A stretch of DNA of 64,000 nucleotides, taken from the NCBI RefSeq assembly GCF_019703855.1, contig NZ_AP024086.1:3678501-3742500 (forward strand). The letters run 5' to 3'. Positions 7,369-15,763 of the stretch are shown piece after piece. The notes below the pieces were generated by a model. The model made no database searches and was not told the DNA's origin. It worked only from the letters and a program-made list of their open reading frames with translations. How positions within the stretch are numbered: the stretch's first letter is position 1; each line of letters begins with the position of its first letter. The stretch comes from Desulfomarina profundi (lineage in GTDB: Bacteria; Desulfobacterota; Desulfobulbia; Desulfobulbales; Desulfocapsaceae). The translations under genes and the position numbers were made by a program.

Positions 7369-10300
7369 ATGAAACTCAGAAAAAAGGAGCGGACGGTGCA
7401 CAGACTTGCTGGATATCAAATCACTGATACTGTCTACAACGGCGATACTCACGCAATATACAGGGCGGAAAAAAAACGGGACAACCTTCCCGTTATCCTG
7501 AAGTTTTTAAAGGATGACCATCCGGACAACGCCCTTCTTCGTAACTTTGCAAGAGAATATTCAATTATATCCTCCCTCCAGTCAGAACTGATAGTCAGAG
7601 CGTACTCTCTTGAAAAGTACAAAAACAGCCTGGTGATGGTCCTTGAAGACTGCGGTCATGTCACCCTCGCAGATATAATCAGTACAGTCAGGAAGAATCT
7701 GGAATGGACCCTCGGAATGGCAATCAGGATAACCCAGGCTCTTGAAGTCATTCACCGACATAACATTCTCTTTCTGAACCTCAACCCGTCCAATATTGTT
7801 TACAACAGTAAAACCCATTCCATAAAGATAATCAACTTCAGCAGAGCCGCTCTGGACCCTGGAAACGGCATACCAAACACAGACTTGAAAACACGTGAAA
7901 AATCACTCGCTTACATAGCTCCCGAACAGACAGGTCATTACGACAAGGTTCTTGACAGCCGTACAGACCTCTACTCTCTCGGGATCACGCTGTACCAGCT
8001 ATTCACGGGAGAGCTTCCCTTCACAACTGGGGACCCCATTGAACTTCTCCACCACCACCTGGCAACCCAGCCGCCGCCTCCTACCCTTAAGGACCCCTCT
8101 CTCCCCAAGGCCATCTCCGGAATAATTCTGAAGCTCCTGAACAAAACACGAAGAAACAGGTACCAGACATGCTCGGGCCTTCTTTCGGATCTGAACAGAT
8201 GTCAAACAGAGCTCCGGGATACAAAAACCGTAAGCTCCTTTCTACCTGGGGAAAGCGATTTTCATGATAAAATTGTTTTTCCGGAAAAACTCTTCAATCG
8301 ATCAGAGAACTTCAAACAACTGCAGCAGGCACTTGAAAGAAAAAACGGTGCTCCCGGTGTAATTCTCATTGAAGGGCTGCCGGGCATCGGTAAAACGGAA
8401 TTGGTTCACAGCTTCACCAGGACCCTGTCTCAACACTCTTTTCTTGTTGTCACCGGAAAGTACAACATGAAGGATCAGGACAGACCCTACACTGCTCTCG
8501 TAAAAATAATGCAGACACTCATCAGCAGAATACTCACCGGGAACAGAGATTCAATCCGCAGCTGGCAACAGAGAATTGAAGAGAAACTTCAGGAAAACTG
8601 TCAGGTTTTGACTGATATTATTCCTGACCTCGAACACATTATCGGGAAACATCCTGCCCCGCGCCCCCTCAGCCCCTTTGAAACCGAACAACGACTTTTA
8701 CGACTATGTCAGGATTTTCTCTCTCTTTTTGCCTCACCGGAAAGGTCTCTTGTCATAGTGCAGGATAATATTCACAGGGCTGACAGATCGACTCTCAAGC
8801 TCATGGGTAAGCTGCTCACTTCCAGCTCATTAAAAAACGTTTTCTTTATCTTATGCTACAGAAACAACGAGGTGAAAAAGGACCATCCTTTTTACAAGAC
8901 ACTGGAAACCGTCAGAAAATCTACCCTGAACCTCACAATAATAGCCCCCCCTCCTCTGGAAAAAAAACATGTCGTCCAGCTCCTGTCCCAGTTACTGCTC
9001 TCCCGGGAGGAAAAGGTAGAGCAGATTGCCCGGATCTGCCTTACTAAAACAGGCGGTAACCCGTTTTTCCTGAAGCAATTCATTCACTCCATGAACCAGA
9101 AAAAACATCTGTTTTTTGAGAGTGAAACCGGAAAATGGAACTGGGATCTCCACGAAATCAACCGCACAGAACTCTCAGAAAATATTGCTGACATTCTGAC
9201 CCAGAGAATACAGACGCTGCCTGTCGCTACCGCTGAATTGCTGCAAAGCGGCGCTTGTATAGGGAAATCATTTTCCCTGAAGATGCTTATGGCGGTTGTT
9301 GACAAAGAGTTGGATGAAATCCTGCCGCTTATCGAAGATCTCTGTTCCGATGGCCTGTTGATTGCCGATAACACCCTGAACAATAACAGAAATCCTGAGA
9401 CGAGGATCATTTTCGGCCACGAGCAGATACAGGAACTGGCATATTCCTTTCTAAATAAGGATAAAAAAGAGAAAATTCATCTGAAAATCGGTCGATTTCT
9501 TCAGAAACAGGCGCATTCCACAACCATAGAAGACACCGATTTTGATACAGTTTTTCACCTGAACATGGGGGTTTCTCTGATAACTTCACCAGACGAAAAA
9601 CTTGAGCTTGCCAGAGCCAACCTGAGGGCTGCCCGGAAGGCTAAAAACACGGCATCCAGGGAAACAGCCTTTTTGTACCTGCAGACAGCACTCTCCCTGC
9701 TGCCGGAAAACTGCTGGGAAGAACATTACGACCTCGCCCTGGAGGTTCACACAGAAGCCAGCGAAGCCGCATATCTCAACAGGGAATACGGGGAAACAGA
9801 CAGGCTTTTTTCCATAATCTGCCAAAAGGCAAAAACCTTTCCAGACAAGATAGACGCTTACCATATCAGGGCAAAAGCCCAGAAGTCCAACTATCAACTC
9901 GCAGAGTGTGTTGAAACCTGCCTTGAGGCACTGGACAAGCTTGGAGTACGTCTTCCACAAAATCCATCCTCCCTTCTGTCCGCAATCCTGTTTCTCCGAA
10001 CGCGTATTCTAGTGGCGGGCAAGGGGTTGGATTACCTGGAAAAACTGCCGGATGCAACTGATTCATCCTCCAGGGAGGCCATGAAATTTCTCATGGAAAT
10101 CAGCACTGCTGCCTATTGCTCACGCCCGAAACTCCTCCCGTTTATTACCCTCAAAACAATCCACCTCTCACTGAAATACGGAAACACACCCTTTGCGCTT
10201 ATGGCAGGATACCCCACCTACGGACTTCTTCTCTGCAGTTTTCCGGGAAGAAGCATTAAAACAGGCTATGCCTTTAGTAAACTAGCCCACAATGTTTCAA

Positions 10301-11316
10301 TTCTTTACGGGAACAGATCCAAAACAGTACATTCCTGTTACATGGTCAATAACCTGATTGCCCACTGGAAAGACCATATAAAAACGACACTCTCTCCACT
10401 CCTGGCAACGTTTAAGAAATGCAGGGAACTTGGAGAACTTGAACTGGCTGTCAACGCCGCATACTCCTACTCCCATCGCCTGTATCACCTTGGTCATAAC
10501 CTCAACAGAACCCAGCAGGAATTAACTATTTACCGGGAAGAAATTGAAAGACATGCACAGCCCATCACTCTTTACCGCCAGAACATGTACTGTCAGGCTG
10601 TCAGTAACCTCCGGGGGAAAAGCGATTTCCCGGAACTTTTCCTGGGAGAATTCTACAACGAAGAGGAAATGATACCCCTTCATATGGCAAGTAATGATTT
10701 CACCTCATTGTTTCAGCTCTACCTCCTGAAGACCATCCACTCCTATCTCTTTGAACACTTCAGCAAGGCCCTCAACTGCTCAAACCGGGCTAAAAAATGG
10801 CTACCTGCGGTCTTTGCCTCTATTGTTGTCCCCATTTTCTATTTCTACGATTCTCTCGTTCGCCTGGCCCTGTATGAAAAAACTTCACAGGGGAAACGAC
10901 TTCATTTCCGTTTTACGATTGCGTCAAACCAGAGCAAGATGAAAAACTGGGCAAAATACTCTCCCGACAATTATCACCATAAGTATATTCTTGTTGAAGC
11001 GGAAAGGGCCAGAGTAACAGGAAATCACCTTCAGGCTGTAAGGCTCTATGACCAGGCAATCAAGGAGGCAGAAAACTCAGGCTACATCCAGGAGAAAGCC
11101 CTCGCCCTTGAACTGGCTTCCCGCTACTATACCTCTCTTGATCAGAATCATCTTGCCAGGCCGTATGCAAAAGAGGCCAGATACTGTTACTACAGGTGGG
11201 GCGCAACAACTAAAGTTCGACAAATGGACAGGCAGAACAGCCATTCTTACCATGCACCGGACGATATCATAGCAAGAGACATCCTTTCCATTGAGACAGG
11301 CCCCGGTTTGACGTGA
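7369..11316 (+). CDS. Kinase-like / AAA-ATPase / helical-repeat signalling protein (N-terminal part of a trifunctional sensor)
   Basis: The 1315 residues contain an N-terminal Ser/Thr-kinase-like domain (about 10-275), an AAA ATPase (about 315-640; Walker A GLPGIGKTE, Walker-B-like SLVIVQDNIHRAD) and a long helical-repeat region to the end. The kinase fold keeps the beta-3 lysine (VILKFLK), but the catalytic-loop Asp is Asn (NLNPSN, where relatives have D-x-NPSN) and the DFG Asp is also Asn (INFS), so it is probably a pseudokinase. Relatives are single ~1700-1800-residue proteins that continue into GAF and histidine-kinase domains. Here that part is the next frame, and one extra base in the run at 11301-11306 would fuse them, giving TGPRFDVMAIFKASQ at the junction. 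Confidence 0.85.
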   Translation: MKLRKKERTVHRLAGYQITDTVYNGDTHAIYRAEKKRDNLPVILKFLKDDHPDNALLRNFAREYSIISSLQSELIVRAYSLEKYKNSLVMVLEDCGHVTLADIISTVRKNLEWTLGMAIRITQALEVIHRHNILFLNLNPSNIVYNSKTHSIKIINFSRAALDPGNGIPNTDLKTREKSLAYIAPEQTGHYDKVLDSRTDLYSLGITLYQLFTGELPFTTGDPIELLHHHLATQPPPPTLKDPSLPKAISGIILKLLNKTRRNRYQTCSGLLSDLNRCQTELRDTKTVSSFLPGESDFHDKIVFPEKLFNRSENFKQLQQALERKNGAPGVILIEGLPGIGKTELVHSFTRTLSQHSFLVVTGKYNMKDQDRPYTALVKIMQTLISRILTGNRDSIRSWQQRIEEKLQENCQVLTDIIPDLEHIIGKHPAPRPLSPFETEQRLLRLCQDFLSLFASPERSLVIVQDNIHRADRSTLKLMGKLLTSSSLKNVFFILCYRNNEVKKDHPFYKTLETVRKSTLNLTIIAPPPLEKKHVVQLLSQLLLSREEKVEQIARICLTKTGGNPFFLKQFIHSMNQKKHLFFESETGKWNWDLHEINRTELSENIADILTQRIQTLPVATAELLQSGACIGKSFSLKMLMAVVDKELDEILPLIEDLCSDGLLIADNTLNNNRNPETRIIFGHEQIQELAYSFLNKDKKEKIHLKIGRFLQKQAHSTTIEDTDFDTVFHLNMGVSLITSPDEKLELARANLRAARKAKNTASRETAFLYLQTALSLLPENCWEEHYDLALEVHTEASEAAYLNREYGETDRLFSIICQKAKTFPDKIDAYHIRAKAQKSNYQLAECVETCLEALDKLGVRLPQNPSSLLSAILFLRTRILVAGKGLDYLEKLPDATDSSSREAMKFLMEISTAAYCSRPKLLPFITLKTIHLSLKYGNTPFALMAGYPTYGLLLCSFPGRSIKTGYAFSKLAHNVSILYGNRSKTVHSCYMVNNLIAHWKDHIKTTLSPLLATFKKCRELGELELAVNAAYSYSHRLYHLGHNLNRTQQELTIYREEIERHAQPITLYRQNMYCQAVSNLRGKSDFPELFLGEFYNEEEMIPLHMASNDFTSLFQLYLLKTIHSYLFEHFSKALNCSNRAKKWLPAVFASIVVPIFYFYDSLVRLALYEKTSQGKRLHFRFTIASNQSKMKNWAKYSPDNYHHKYILVEAERARVTGNHLQAVRLYDQAIKEAENSGYIQEKALALELASRYYTSLDQNHLARPYAKEARYCYYRWGATTKVRQMDRQNSHSYHAPDDIIARDILSIETGPGLT

Positions 11317-12557
11317 TGGCCATCTTCAAGGCATCACAGGTTTTGACTGAAGAAACCACCTTTTATGAACTCCTTAAAAAGGTTTTGAAAATTCTCCTTG
11401 AAAGCTCAGGAGCCCAGCGAGGTGTCCTGGTTTTCAGGGAAGGTGATGATTGGCAGATAAAAGCTGTCGGGACCCGGGGAAGCAAACAGATTGAACTTCC
11501 GCGAACCATGGCTGTCGATTCCCAGCAGAATGCCTCCAGCGCAATACTGAATTATGTCATTCAAACCCGAAACAGTGTGATCCTTGACGATGCGACCCGT
11601 GAGGGGCTGTTCACAGACGACAGGTATATAATAGAAAAAAGACCCCGCTCAATACTCTGTAAACCGCTCTTTTACAGAAACAACCTCATCTGTATTATTT
11701 ACCTCGAAAACAACCTGACCACCCAGGCCTTCTCCCCCGACAGGCAGGAGCTGATCAGACTTCTTGGCGATCAGGCTGCGATCAACATCCGAAACTCCAA
11801 ACTGTTCAGTGAACTTGAAAACACGGTGGTGGAGCTGAATGAAGAGATAGAAAAACGAAAGAAAATACAGCTTCAGCTCCTGCACTCTGAAAAATTGAGT
11901 GCATTGGGGCGCCTGTCCTCCTCAATCGCCCACGAGTTCGGCAACCCCCTTATGGGGGTAAAATATCTACTTTCCGATCTGGTTGAACGTCCCGGTTTGA
12001 ACAGTGAAGACAGGGATCTCATCGAACTCGGCATCGAGGAATGTGATCGAATGAAAAAACTGCTCAAAGACATAGGCCAGTTCAATAAACCGACATCGGG
12101 GAAAAAAGAGAGCATCAGCCTTCACAACCTGATGGACAATGTCCTATTGCTCCAGCATAAATTTCTGAAATCCCGCAATCTGGAAATAAAAAGAAACTAC
12201 AGGGCCACCCATGATGAAATTTACGCTGTTCCGGACCAGATCAGCCAGGTACTGCTGAACCTGACAATCAACGCGGCTGACGCAACTCCCCAGGCAGGAG
12301 GAACCATTACGGTAACAACAGAAAACAGAGATGAGGAAATTCTTCTCTCCATTAAGGACATGGGAACAGGAATAGACCCGGCCATCCGCGACAATATTTT
12401 CGAACCGTTCTTTTCAACAAAACACGCGGAAGACGGTACAGGACTTGGACTGTCAATATCCTACGGAATTGTCAATCAACACCAGGGAACTCTCTCTTTT
12501 GAATCCGAACCGGGAAAAGGTACCGTTTTCACACTGACCCTCCCCCGGACAGACTGA
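11313..12557 (+). CDS. GAF-domain histidine kinase (C-terminal part of the same trifunctional sensor)
   Basis: A GAF domain (about residues 15-165) opens with FKASQVLTEETTFYELLKK. A short coiled coil follows, then a HisKA dimerisation domain with the phospho-accepting His in SSIAHEFGNPLMGVK, and an HATPase domain (N box NLTINAADATPQAGG, G1 DMGTGID, G2 GTGLGLSISYGIV). It autophosphorylates and passes phosphate to an unidentified response regulator; no receiver domain is attached. Start codons GTG 11313 or ATG 11316 overlap the upstream stop. No independent ribosome site is apparent and family members carry this module fused to the upstream domains, so I think the true product is one ~1730-residue protein split by a one-base deletion. 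Confidence 0.88.
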   Translation: MMAIFKASQVLTEETTFYELLKKVLKILLESSGAQRGVLVFREGDDWQIKAVGTRGSKQIELPRTMAVDSQQNASSAILNYVIQTRNSVILDDATREGLFTDDRYIIEKRPRSILCKPLFYRNNLICIIYLENNLTTQAFSPDRQELIRLLGDQAAINIRNSKLFSELENTVVELNEEIEKRKKIQLQLLHSEKLSALGRLSSSIAHEFGNPLMGVKYLLSDLVERPGLNSEDRDLIELGIEECDRMKKLLKDIGQFNKPTSGKKESISLHNLMDNVLLLQHKFLKSRNLEIKRNYRATHDEIYAVPDQISQVLLNLTINAADATPQAGGTITVTTENRDEEILLSIKDMGTGIDPAIRDNIFEPFFSTKHAEDGTGLGLSISYGIVNQHQGTLSFESEPGKGTVFTLTLPRTD

Positions 12558-12577
12558 AGACACACGTTTACCTGAAA

Positions 12578-13093
12578 TCAGGTTCGCGCTATCTCAATAT
12601 ATTCAGGATCGTCAGGGGACTCATCAACAACCCACTCCTCCCCTTCGTGGTCAAATTCAGCAATTTTTTCGATATCCATCTTCAGGTACCGGCCTTTTCC
12701 CTCAATAGCAACCGTACCATCCCCGAGAAGAATTTCGCCAACCCCGTTAAAAGAACGATGACCCTCCTTCTCGATTCGGGCAACTACTTTAATTTCCTCT
12801 CCGATTGGAACTGGTTTTCTCAACTTCATGGAAAACTCCAGGGTGACCCCCCAGACATCTCCTGAATGGGCAAACATAATTGCCCTGCCTATGGTTTCAT
12901 CCAGAATTGTGGCGGCAATACCACCGTGCAATCTACCAGGATATCCCTGATGTTCATTCTGGGGAGTGAAAACTCCAACAAGGCTCCCATCCTCCAGTTC
13001 ATAAAATCTGCTTTTCAGTCCAAAACCATTTTCAAGTCCGCAGACAAAACACATTTTTGAATTGGGTTGCTTTTTCTTTACCTTTAAACGCAT
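12578..13093 (-). CDS. PaaI/YbgC-like hot-dog fold thioesterase
   Basis: The 171-residue protein has the hot-dog signature LHGGIAATILDETIGRAIMF (about 56-75), with the catalytic Asp/Glu of the family in LDE. An N-terminal CFVCGLENGFGL segment is common in acyl-CoA thioesterases of this subgroup. It probably hydrolyses an acyl-CoA or aryl-CoA thioester in the cytoplasm. It is convergent with the histidine-kinase gene, 20 bases away, with a small acctgaaatcaggt hairpin between. The C-terminal 25 residues are acidic and extend beyond the usual domain. Substrate cannot be told. Confidence 0.85.
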   Translation of the reverse strand: MRLKVKKKQPNSKMCFVCGLENGFGLKSRFYELEDGSLVGVFTPQNEHQGYPGRLHGGIAATILDETIGRAIMFAHSGDVWGVTLEFSMKLRKPVPIGEEIKVVARIEKEGHRSFNGVGEILLGDGTVAIEGKGRYLKMDIEKIAEFDHEGEEWVVDESPDDPEYIEIART

Positions 13094-13202
13094 ATATTTT
13101 CTCCATTCGTTTTCGAATATCTCAACTCAACTACAGGCTCTCAACAGTATCTCTATCAGGTTCATAGCCGTTGCAGATCAGGATAGTACGGAAAAACCCT
13201 TA

Positions 13203-13400
13203 TTACCTGCGATTGAGATTACACGCCTGGGTTACAGAAAGAGCTGTCTCCAGATTTTTAAAGAAAGTCAACGCCTCTCTGTTATTTTCATCCCTGGCCA
13301 GTAGTGCCTCATATGTGGTGAACAACCGGACGAGAACATGTCCCACTTCTTCCTCGTCAATCTCGCCGATTGCCTCCCAGAGCTCTCCGGTATTTATCAT
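13203..13400 (-). CDS. Small conserved hypothetical protein
   Basis: The 65-residue frame from MINTGELWEAIGEID runs four bases after the stop of the upstream YkgJ-type gene. An earlier ATG at 13436 would overlap that gene and is not preferred. The sequence (acidic N-terminus, VLVRLFTTYEALLARDENN, EALTFFKNLETA, ending CNLNRR) looks like a small helical, TPR-like protein. I recognise the pattern as a family often next to YkgJ-like genes but know of no function. Confidence 0.65.
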   Translation of the reverse strand: MINTGELWEAIGEIDEEEVGHVLVRLFTTYEALLARDENNREALTFFKNLETALSVTQACNLNRR

Positions 13401-13404
13401 GACT

Positions 13405-14049
13405 TTATCCACTCTTCGCAGGATTCTTCCTCTCACAAAAAAGCGAGGGGATCGTTGGTGGCCCCTTGATAATCATCTGGGCAATTGTCAGTTTTACCTT
13501 GGGTAAAAGATGTCTCCGCCGGTCAAGCAGCTCCCCTTCCAGTTGAGCCAACCTGTGAAGCATTGGTGTTCGATCAACACTCAAATCCCCGGTTTTTGTG
13601 TCTATCTTCTCCACAATATTCTGACAGTGAAAACATCCCGGAAAATGCAGAACCCGACCATCCGGTCTTCTTATCCGGGCAGGCACCCCATGGGTCCTGC
13701 AGACAAGCATTCTGTGTTCGTAAAGAATACAGAGACCCTCCCTGTTGAGGGGACACATCACCTGTGGCCGTTCTCCCCTTGCCTCAGCTTCGGCACAACA
13801 CCGAATATATTCCCCCGCCTTCATTTCAATCTCTGCAAGAGACTCAGGCTCTAGTTTCTGCAGTCCCATCCAGAGATAGGCCCACTCCACATATGTGTGA
13901 TGAAGAAAGTAGGAGTCGCAGCAGTTATCAGGACAGTCTCTACAGGAAAAGACCAGTTCTCCGGCAACACGGTCATATTCTTCCTCCAGTTTCCTGTAAA
14001 TTTCCTGCAGTTTCTTCAGTAACTCAGGGGGCAATACAATTTTTTTCAT
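13405..14049 (-). CDS. YkgJ-family CxxC cluster protein (putative metal-binding)
   Basis: The 214-residue protein has the YkgJ-type cysteine pattern: CRDCPDNCCDSYF (about residues 36-48), CPLNREGLCILYEHRMLVCR (about 100-120) and FPGCFHCQN (about 136-145). These cysteines are thought to bind zinc or an iron-sulfur cluster; the biochemical role is not established. The start has MKKIVLPPELLKKLQ and a coiled N-terminal helix. It is followed directly by the small conserved gene at 13203-13400 and preceded by the AMMECR1 gene 18 bases upstream, so the three probably form one minus-strand operon. Confidence 0.85.
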   Translation of the reverse strand: MKKIVLPPELLKKLQEIYRKLEEEYDRVAGELVFSCRDCPDNCCDSYFLHHTYVEWAYLWMGLQKLEPESLAEIEMKAGEYIRCCAEAEARGERPQVMCPLNREGLCILYEHRMLVCRTHGVPARIRRPDGRVLHFPGCFHCQNIVEKIDTKTGDLSVDRTPMLHRLAQLEGELLDRRRHLLPKVKLTIAQMIIKGPPTIPSLFCERKNPAKSG

Positions 14050-14067
14050 TTTTTTAATTCCGTCCGC

Positions 14068-14631
14068 TCAGGAAAAACTCTGAACCGTATATGTTTTTAT
14101 CTCCATTATTTTTTCCTGAAATGCCGATGGATCAATTCCCGCCTTTCTGCAGAGATTTTCCAGGAAGATTCCGGCTGATGGCAACTGATCCCACACCTGG
14201 GGAAGAAAAGTGGCCCTTTTCCCGCCATCTTGAAGGATAACACCATCAACTCCAGGCCTCAGTCGTTTGAGAAGTTCCTCCGGATATTCGTATTCCAAAG
14301 GGACAGGGGTTGACAGAACGGAAACCTCGATCGTTGTTTCAGCAAATTCCTTCCGGTTGAGAGGAGAAAAACGAAAATCATTAAAGGCGGCATTGACAGC
14401 ATTTTCAGCAACATCCTCCCACAATGTTGTTACCGGTTCAAGTTTCCCTATGCACCCACGCAGGTTTCCGGAGAGTTTCAGGGTTACAAAACTGGCTCCT
14501 TTTTCCTTAAAATCCGGATCATCAGGCGTGGCAGGTATTGTTTTCTTTCCGTCCAGGTAAGAATCAATAACTGTTTCTGCAAGTGTAACCAGTTTCTTTC
14601 CCTGCTCCTGTGTCAAGTTCCCAATAGACAT
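14068..14631 (-). CDS. amrA: AMMECR1-domain protein (AmmeMemoRadiSam system protein A type)
   Basis: The core signature SGNLRGCIGKLEP (about residues 55-67), with conserved RGCIG, identifies the AMMECR1 fold. Other family features are FNDFRFSPLNRKEF, IEVSVLSTPVPL and GKRATFLPQVWDQLP. The start is set at MSIGNLTQEQ (14631) because upstream residues are poorly conserved and overlap the preceding gene. In anaerobes this protein often joins a Memo-like protein and a radical-SAM enzyme; neither partner is in this window. Its biochemical function is unresolved. Confidence 0.85.
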   Translation of the reverse strand: MSIGNLTQEQGKKLVTLAETVIDSYLDGKKTIPATPDDPDFKEKGASFVTLKLSGNLRGCIGKLEPVTTLWEDVAENAVNAAFNDFRFSPLNRKEFAETTIEVSVLSTPVPLEYEYPEELLKRLRPGVDGVILQDGGKRATFLPQVWDQLPSAGIFLENLCRKAGIDPSAFQEKIMEIKTYTVQSFS

Positions 14632-14647
14632 GAAATGCTCCTCGCTC

Positions 14648-15715
14648 CTACTCCGTCCACTCAACACCGAGCATCATACAATTAATACCGCTGCCGATAC
14701 CAAGAAGGGCTGCTCTTTCCCCCGGTTTGAAAATACGTTGTTCGAGGGCCATGGCCATGGTTATCGGGGCGGAAACGGAACCAACATTTCCCAGATCAGC
14801 CAAAGTTTCAAAATTCTTTTTTTCATCAAGATCAAGCTTTTCAAACAGCAACCTTGCATGGGCAGATCCCACTTGGTGACAGAAGAAATGATGAATCATC
14901 TCCCCCGACCATCCCTCTTTTCCTGAAAAAGCCTCCCAGGTCAGAAGAGCCGTCTCAACACCCCGGTAGAGCAACTCCTCCGAGTCGGTGGCCATCAATG
15001 TGGTTCCCGGACCACTCTGCCCCCCGTGACAGAGATCGGAGTGGGCTGTATTGGCCCTCCAGGAACCATGAACCAACCGAAGCCCCCGTTCCCCTTTTGT
15101 CACCCGCTTCATATACAGCCCCATGGAACCGGAGCCTATGGTGAGGGAGGCAAACGCAGGTTTAATTGACTTCCTGGTCAGGTCCGGGTCAGCAAGCAGT
15201 GAAAGTATTGTGGACTCAAGCAGTTGTTCAGCTGTTTCTCCCGATACAACCAGGCCATTTTTTACCTGGCCAAGTTCAATCATGTTTGCCAGCATGACCA
15301 TTCCATCCAGAAAACCCAGGCAGGCATTTGAAATATCAAAGAGAAGACAGGAAGATGAGAGTCCCAGTCTGTTATGAACAAAAGAAGCTGTTGCAGGTTC
15401 CATCATATCCCGGGAAACTGAAGTGAAAATCAGACATTCAATATTTTCCGGAGATATTCCACCATTGGCAAGAACTTTTTTTCCAGCAAGGGTCGCCGCG
15501 TCACTTGGTCTTGTCCGATCCGACCATAAACGCCGCTCCCGGATTCCACTCATAAGCTCAAGCCTTCCGGCGGGAAGACGAAGTCTTTCATACAAAGGTG
15601 AAAGTCTTTTTTCAATTTCTTCCGAACTGACAACCCTGGGGGGTAATTCATACCCGAAGGTGTCAAGACAGACATGATCATAATGTATCATTGGGTGTTG
15701 TAAATATGTTTCCAC
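14648..15715 (-). CDS. 3-oxoacyl-ACP synthase III-like thiolase-fold enzyme (FabH/OleA-like)
   Basis: The 355-residue protein has the decarboxylating/condensing Cys in DISNACLGFLDG (about residue 130), the His in FFCHQVGSAH (about 285) and the Asn in DLGNVGSVSAPITMAM (about 315), the FabH catalytic triad. A C-terminal ALLGIGSGINCMML segment closes the fold. It condenses acyl-CoA with an acyl-ACP or acyl-CoA; FabH, OleA-type and secondary-metabolite ketosynthase III roles cannot be separated by eye. It is not next to other fatty-acid genes; it sits before amrA and after the hybrid kinase on the same strand. Confidence 0.82.
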   Translation of the reverse strand: METYLQHPMIHYDHVCLDTFGYELPPRVVSSEEIEKRLSPLYERLRLPAGRLELMSGIRERRLWSDRTRPSDAATLAGKKVLANGGISPENIECLIFTSVSRDMMEPATASFVHNRLGLSSSCLLFDISNACLGFLDGMVMLANMIELGQVKNGLVVSGETAEQLLESTILSLLADPDLTRKSIKPAFASLTIGSGSMGLYMKRVTKGERGLRLVHGSWRANTAHSDLCHGGQSGPGTTLMATDSEELLYRGVETALLTWEAFSGKEGWSGEMIHHFFCHQVGSAHARLLFEKLDLDEKKNFETLADLGNVGSVSAPITMAMALEQRIFKPGERAALLGIGSGINCMMLGVEWTE

Positions 15716-15763
15716 ACCGGCTCGTTCACCGGTGATTTCGGGTATTCTTCTTTTTCAGTGGTA

